A DNA stretch of 33,191 nucleotides from positions 1 to 33,191 of the forward strand of contig CAZMVQ010000025.1 in the NCBI GenBank assembly GCA_964569865.1. The letters are read 5' to 3'. The notes below the pieces were generated by a model. It ran no database searches, had not been told where the DNA came from, and saw nothing but the letters and a program-made list of their open reading frames with translations. This document shows positions 31,215 through 33,191 of this stretch, one piece after another; the stretch's first letter is position 1, and each line of letters begins with the position of its first letter. This DNA comes from DROE01 sp964569865. GTDB taxonomy: Bacteria > Pseudomonadota > Alphaproteobacteria > Rhizobiales > Devosiaceae. Both the position numbers and the translations under genes were made by a program.

Positions 31215-31859
31215 TTACTCGCTCAAGCCTTCATTCAAGTCTAAATCGTCCTTCAAGTCATAACGGATAAGTTTTTTCACCCGCGATAGAGCCGATTTCG
31301 CCGCAGCGCCTCTGGTAAGCGCCGCGTGTATCACATTTTCCTGCCCCAAAGCCAAACCCAATTGCAACGAGGTTAAAATATCAAACTGGGGCACCTCGTC
31401 GCCACTACCGGTTGCCTTTAGGGCCGCCAAAATTTTTCTACGGCCATCACTTGCCGCATCCGTTGCCGTTATAAGGGCCAAAACGCTTCCCGAAGATATG
31501 GCCGACTTGACCCGAGTTGCTCCGGTTTGCAGCTGTCCGGCCTTGCGAGCCAGTCCCAATGCACCCTTCAAACGCTGTTCTAACCGCGTCCGCGTGATTT
31601 GTGCAAGCTCTGATGGCACTTTGACCTTTTGTTTTAGGCTTTTGGCAAATGCATTCTTTTTAACTGCATCCGATATTGCCTGTTCATTGTCAGAAATCCA
31701 AACTCCTCGCCCCGGTGCTTTTGCGTCAATATCAGGCACAATTTCTGCATCCGGGCTAAGGGCAAAACGCAACAATTGCTCAACTGGTTTTGCTTGTTTT
31801 TGCAAAGCACATTCCCGCAGCTGAATTTTTTGTTTTGCCATGCCCTGTTTAATTTCCAT
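31215..31859 (-). CDS. YlxR-like RNA-binding protein fused to an L7Ae-type domain
   Basis: A 214-aa protein with an N-terminal YlxR (DUF448) domain, recognisable by LLRFALSPDAEIVPDIDAKAPGRGVWI (about 29-55), and a C-terminal L7Ae/L30e-like domain (LGLARKAGQLQTGATRVKSAI, about 101-121). This two-domain form is usual in alphaproteobacteria and sits between nusA and infB; a nucleoid- or RNA-binding role is assumed. The conserved RxCxxTR start of YlxR is eroded to LRECALQKQ. The start is unclear: ATG 31859 has no Shine-Dalgarno, and ATG 31841 has AGGG too close. Its last codons contain several TTGAAT/TCAAG microrepeats that continue into the spacer. Confidence 0.9.
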   Translation of the reverse strand: MEIKQGMAKQKIQLRECALQKQAKPVEQLLRFALSPDAEIVPDIDAKAPGRGVWISDNEQAISDAVKKNAFAKSLKQKVKVPSELAQITRTRLEQRLKGALGLARKAGQLQTGATRVKSAISSGSVLALITATDAASDGRRKILAALKATGSGDEVPQFDILTSLQLGLALGQENVIHAALTRGAAAKSALSRVKKLIRYDLKDDLDLNEGLSE

Positions 31860-31896
31860 TTTTTTATTAATTTAAAAATCCGTTTCGCCTGTTCTT

Positions 31897-33191
31897 TTAG
31901 TCAGAGACAGGTTTTTCTTCTGCTTCAGATTTTTTTACGACCTCTTCTTCTTCGGCTGCACTTTCTTCTTCAACTTCACTGCCATCTTCACTCTCTTCAG
32001 GAAGTTCTTCAACGCTAACCCATCCGGCAAGCTGGCGGGCCTGCATGATCATTTGCTCTACTTCTTCGCGGGAAAGGGAAAACTTGCTCAATGTTCCATC
32101 AAAATGCTTGGATTCTCCATCCTTGCGCTCAACCCAGCCCACCAGATCATCGGTGGCATAACCGGCAAAATCCTCAATGGATTTAACGTCATCCTTACCA
32201 ATGGCCACCAGCATGGCGCCCGTTAATCCTTCAATCTGATAAAGTTCATCCAGAACTCCCAACTCAACCCGCTCATCATCCTGGGCCTTATCCAAAGCGT
32301 CCAGATATTCGTTGGCGCGGGATTGAATTTCGACCGTTGTATCTTCGTCAAATCCATCAATCATTGAAATTTCAGCTGCATCAACAAATGCCAGTTCTTC
32401 AACAGATGAAAACCCTTCGGAAGCCAAAAGCTGGGCAACAGTCTCGTCAACATTCAATGCGTTGGTGAATAATTCGGAACGCTCAACAAATTCTTTTTGA
32501 CGGCGCTCGCTTTCTTCTTGTTCGGTCAGGATATCAATATCCCAACCGATAAGTTGTGAGCCAAGACGCACATTTTGCCCACGGCGACCAATAGCGAGTG
32601 AAAGCTGATCATCTGGAACCACCACTTCAATACGCTCGGCCTGCTCGTCCAGAACCACTTTGATAACTTCTGCGGGCTGCAAGGCAGAAACCACAAGATC
32701 GGCAATGTTTTCAGTCCAGGGGATAATATCAATTTTTTCGCCCTGTAATTCACCAACCACAGCCTGCACCCTTGAGCCGCGCATGCCCACACAGGCACCA
32801 ACCGGATCAATGGACGTATCTGACGATGCCACGGCAATTTTTGCACGTGATCCGGGATCGCGGGCAATGGAGCGAATGGTGATTATGCCATCATAAATTT
32901 CCGGAACCTCTTGCATGAACAGTTTGGCCATGAACTGGGGATGGGTGCGGGAGAGAAAAATCTGCGGTCCGCGCTGTTCGCGGCGCACATCATAGATAAT
33001 TGCCCGAATGCGATCGCCATAGCGAAACTGCTCGCGCGGGATCAACTCATCCCGGCGTACAATGGCCTCACCCCGGCCCAGATCAACAATAACATTGCCA
33101 TATTCAACCCGTTTAACGGAGCCGTTGACGATCTCGCCAATACGATCAATATATTCCCCATACATGCGATCACGCTCGGCATCACGCACCT
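31897..33191 (-). CDS. nusA: Transcription termination/antitermination factor NusA (5' end outside window)
   Basis: About 430 C-terminal residues of NusA, which binds RNA polymerase and nascent RNA and modulates pausing. The window enters just before the S1 domain (IDRIGEIVNGSVKRVEYGNVIVDLG), then come KH1 (ISLSRTHPQFMAKLF and KIAVASSDTSIDPVGACVGMRGSRV), KH2 (IDIIPWTENIADLV and LSLAIGRRGQNVRL) and alphaproteobacterial acidic repeats with helix-hairpin-helix-like segments (LASEGFSSVEELAFV; LTGAMLVAIGKDDVKSIEDFAGY). The C-terminus is very acidic (EESAAEEEEVVKKSEAEEKPVSD). Roughly the first 100 residues, the polymerase-binding domain, lie beyond position 33191. Confidence 0.96.
   Translation of the reverse strand, partial: VRDAERDRMYGEYIDRIGEIVNGSVKRVEYGNVIVDLGRGEAIVRRDELIPREQFRYGDRIRAIIYDVRREQRGPQIFLSRTHPQFMAKLFMQEVPEIYDGIITIRSIARDPGSRAKIAVASSDTSIDPVGACVGMRGSRVQAVVGELQGEKIDIIPWTENIADLVVSALQPAEVIKVVLDEQAERIEVVVPDDQLSLAIGRRGQNVRLGSQLIGWDIDILTEQEESERRQKEFVERSELFTNALNVDETVAQLLASEGFSSVEELAFVDAAEISMIDGFDEDTTVEIQSRANEYLDALDKAQDDERVELGVLDELYQIEGLTGAMLVAIGKDDVKSIEDFAGYATDDLVGWVERKDGESKHFDGTLSKFSLSREEVEQMIMQARQLAGWVSVEELPEESEDGSEVEEESAAEEEEVVKKSEAEEKPVSD

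Noticed and set aside
1..33191. CRISPR array, prophage, insertion sequence, tRNA or rRNA
   Set aside because: None seen on either strand by reading; the repeats found are short, few-copy and not spacer-separated in a CRISPR manner.

Overview
The window reads as a piece of an alphaproteobacterial chromosome, probably Rhizobiales-like. The nusA-ylxR-infB-rbfA-truB-rpsO-pnp order, the glutathione-dependent formaldehyde pair, the bacterial-SH3 protein and the family 5 peptide-type ABC importer all fit that group. GC looks moderate to low by eye (not computed). Two runs of exactly 100 N (21501-21600 and 28346-28445) mark scaffold joins, so this is a draft or metagenome assembly. No tRNA, rRNA, CRISPR array or insertion sequence was seen.

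Layout. (1) 1-4336: a secreted SH3 protein diverges from a 2-hydroxyacid dehydrogenase. A TetR regulator then diverges from an alpha/beta hydrolase that is translationally coupled to a four-helix membrane protein, followed by a MAPEG-type membrane protein. (2) 4337-17260: an 11-gene, 13-kb minus-strand run, the most interesting part. In transcription order it holds a dihydroorotate-dehydrogenase-like flavoprotein, an atypical SDR, a two-domain GNAT, a DapA-superfamily lyase, an amidase, an M20 amidohydrolase, a family 5 solute-binding protein, two Dpp/Opp-type permeases, a fused double ATPase and a RutR-like TetR regulator. It looks like import plus stepwise catabolism of an amide- or peptide-like compound. 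The two probable promoters (upstream of the flavoprotein and upstream of the binding protein) each carry an inverted repeat and share the 8-mer ATCAACCA. (3) 17507-21340: formate-tetrahydrofolate ligase diverges from S-(hydroxymethyl)glutathione dehydrogenase and S-formylglutathione hydrolase. Together they can carry formaldehyde to formate and then to 10-formyl-THF. (4) 21330-22730: an Xre/RES toxin-antitoxin pair, with an assembly gap at the toxin 3' end and an unidentified gene fragment beyond it. (5) 22800-33191: the conserved transcription/translation block, all on the minus strand from partial nusA to pnp, interrupted between truB and rpsO by an opposite-strand class-A-beta-lactamase-fold serine hydrolase whose best start is a non-standard ATC codon behind a perfect AGGAGG.

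A recurrent feature is that several intergenic spacers hold short, imperfect tandem or direct repeats of 10-22 bp (669-703, 1705-1746, 8692-8734, 10488-10565, 17390-17408, 22704-22729, 31100-31153). Some sit where operators would be expected; others look like slippage or microduplication scars.
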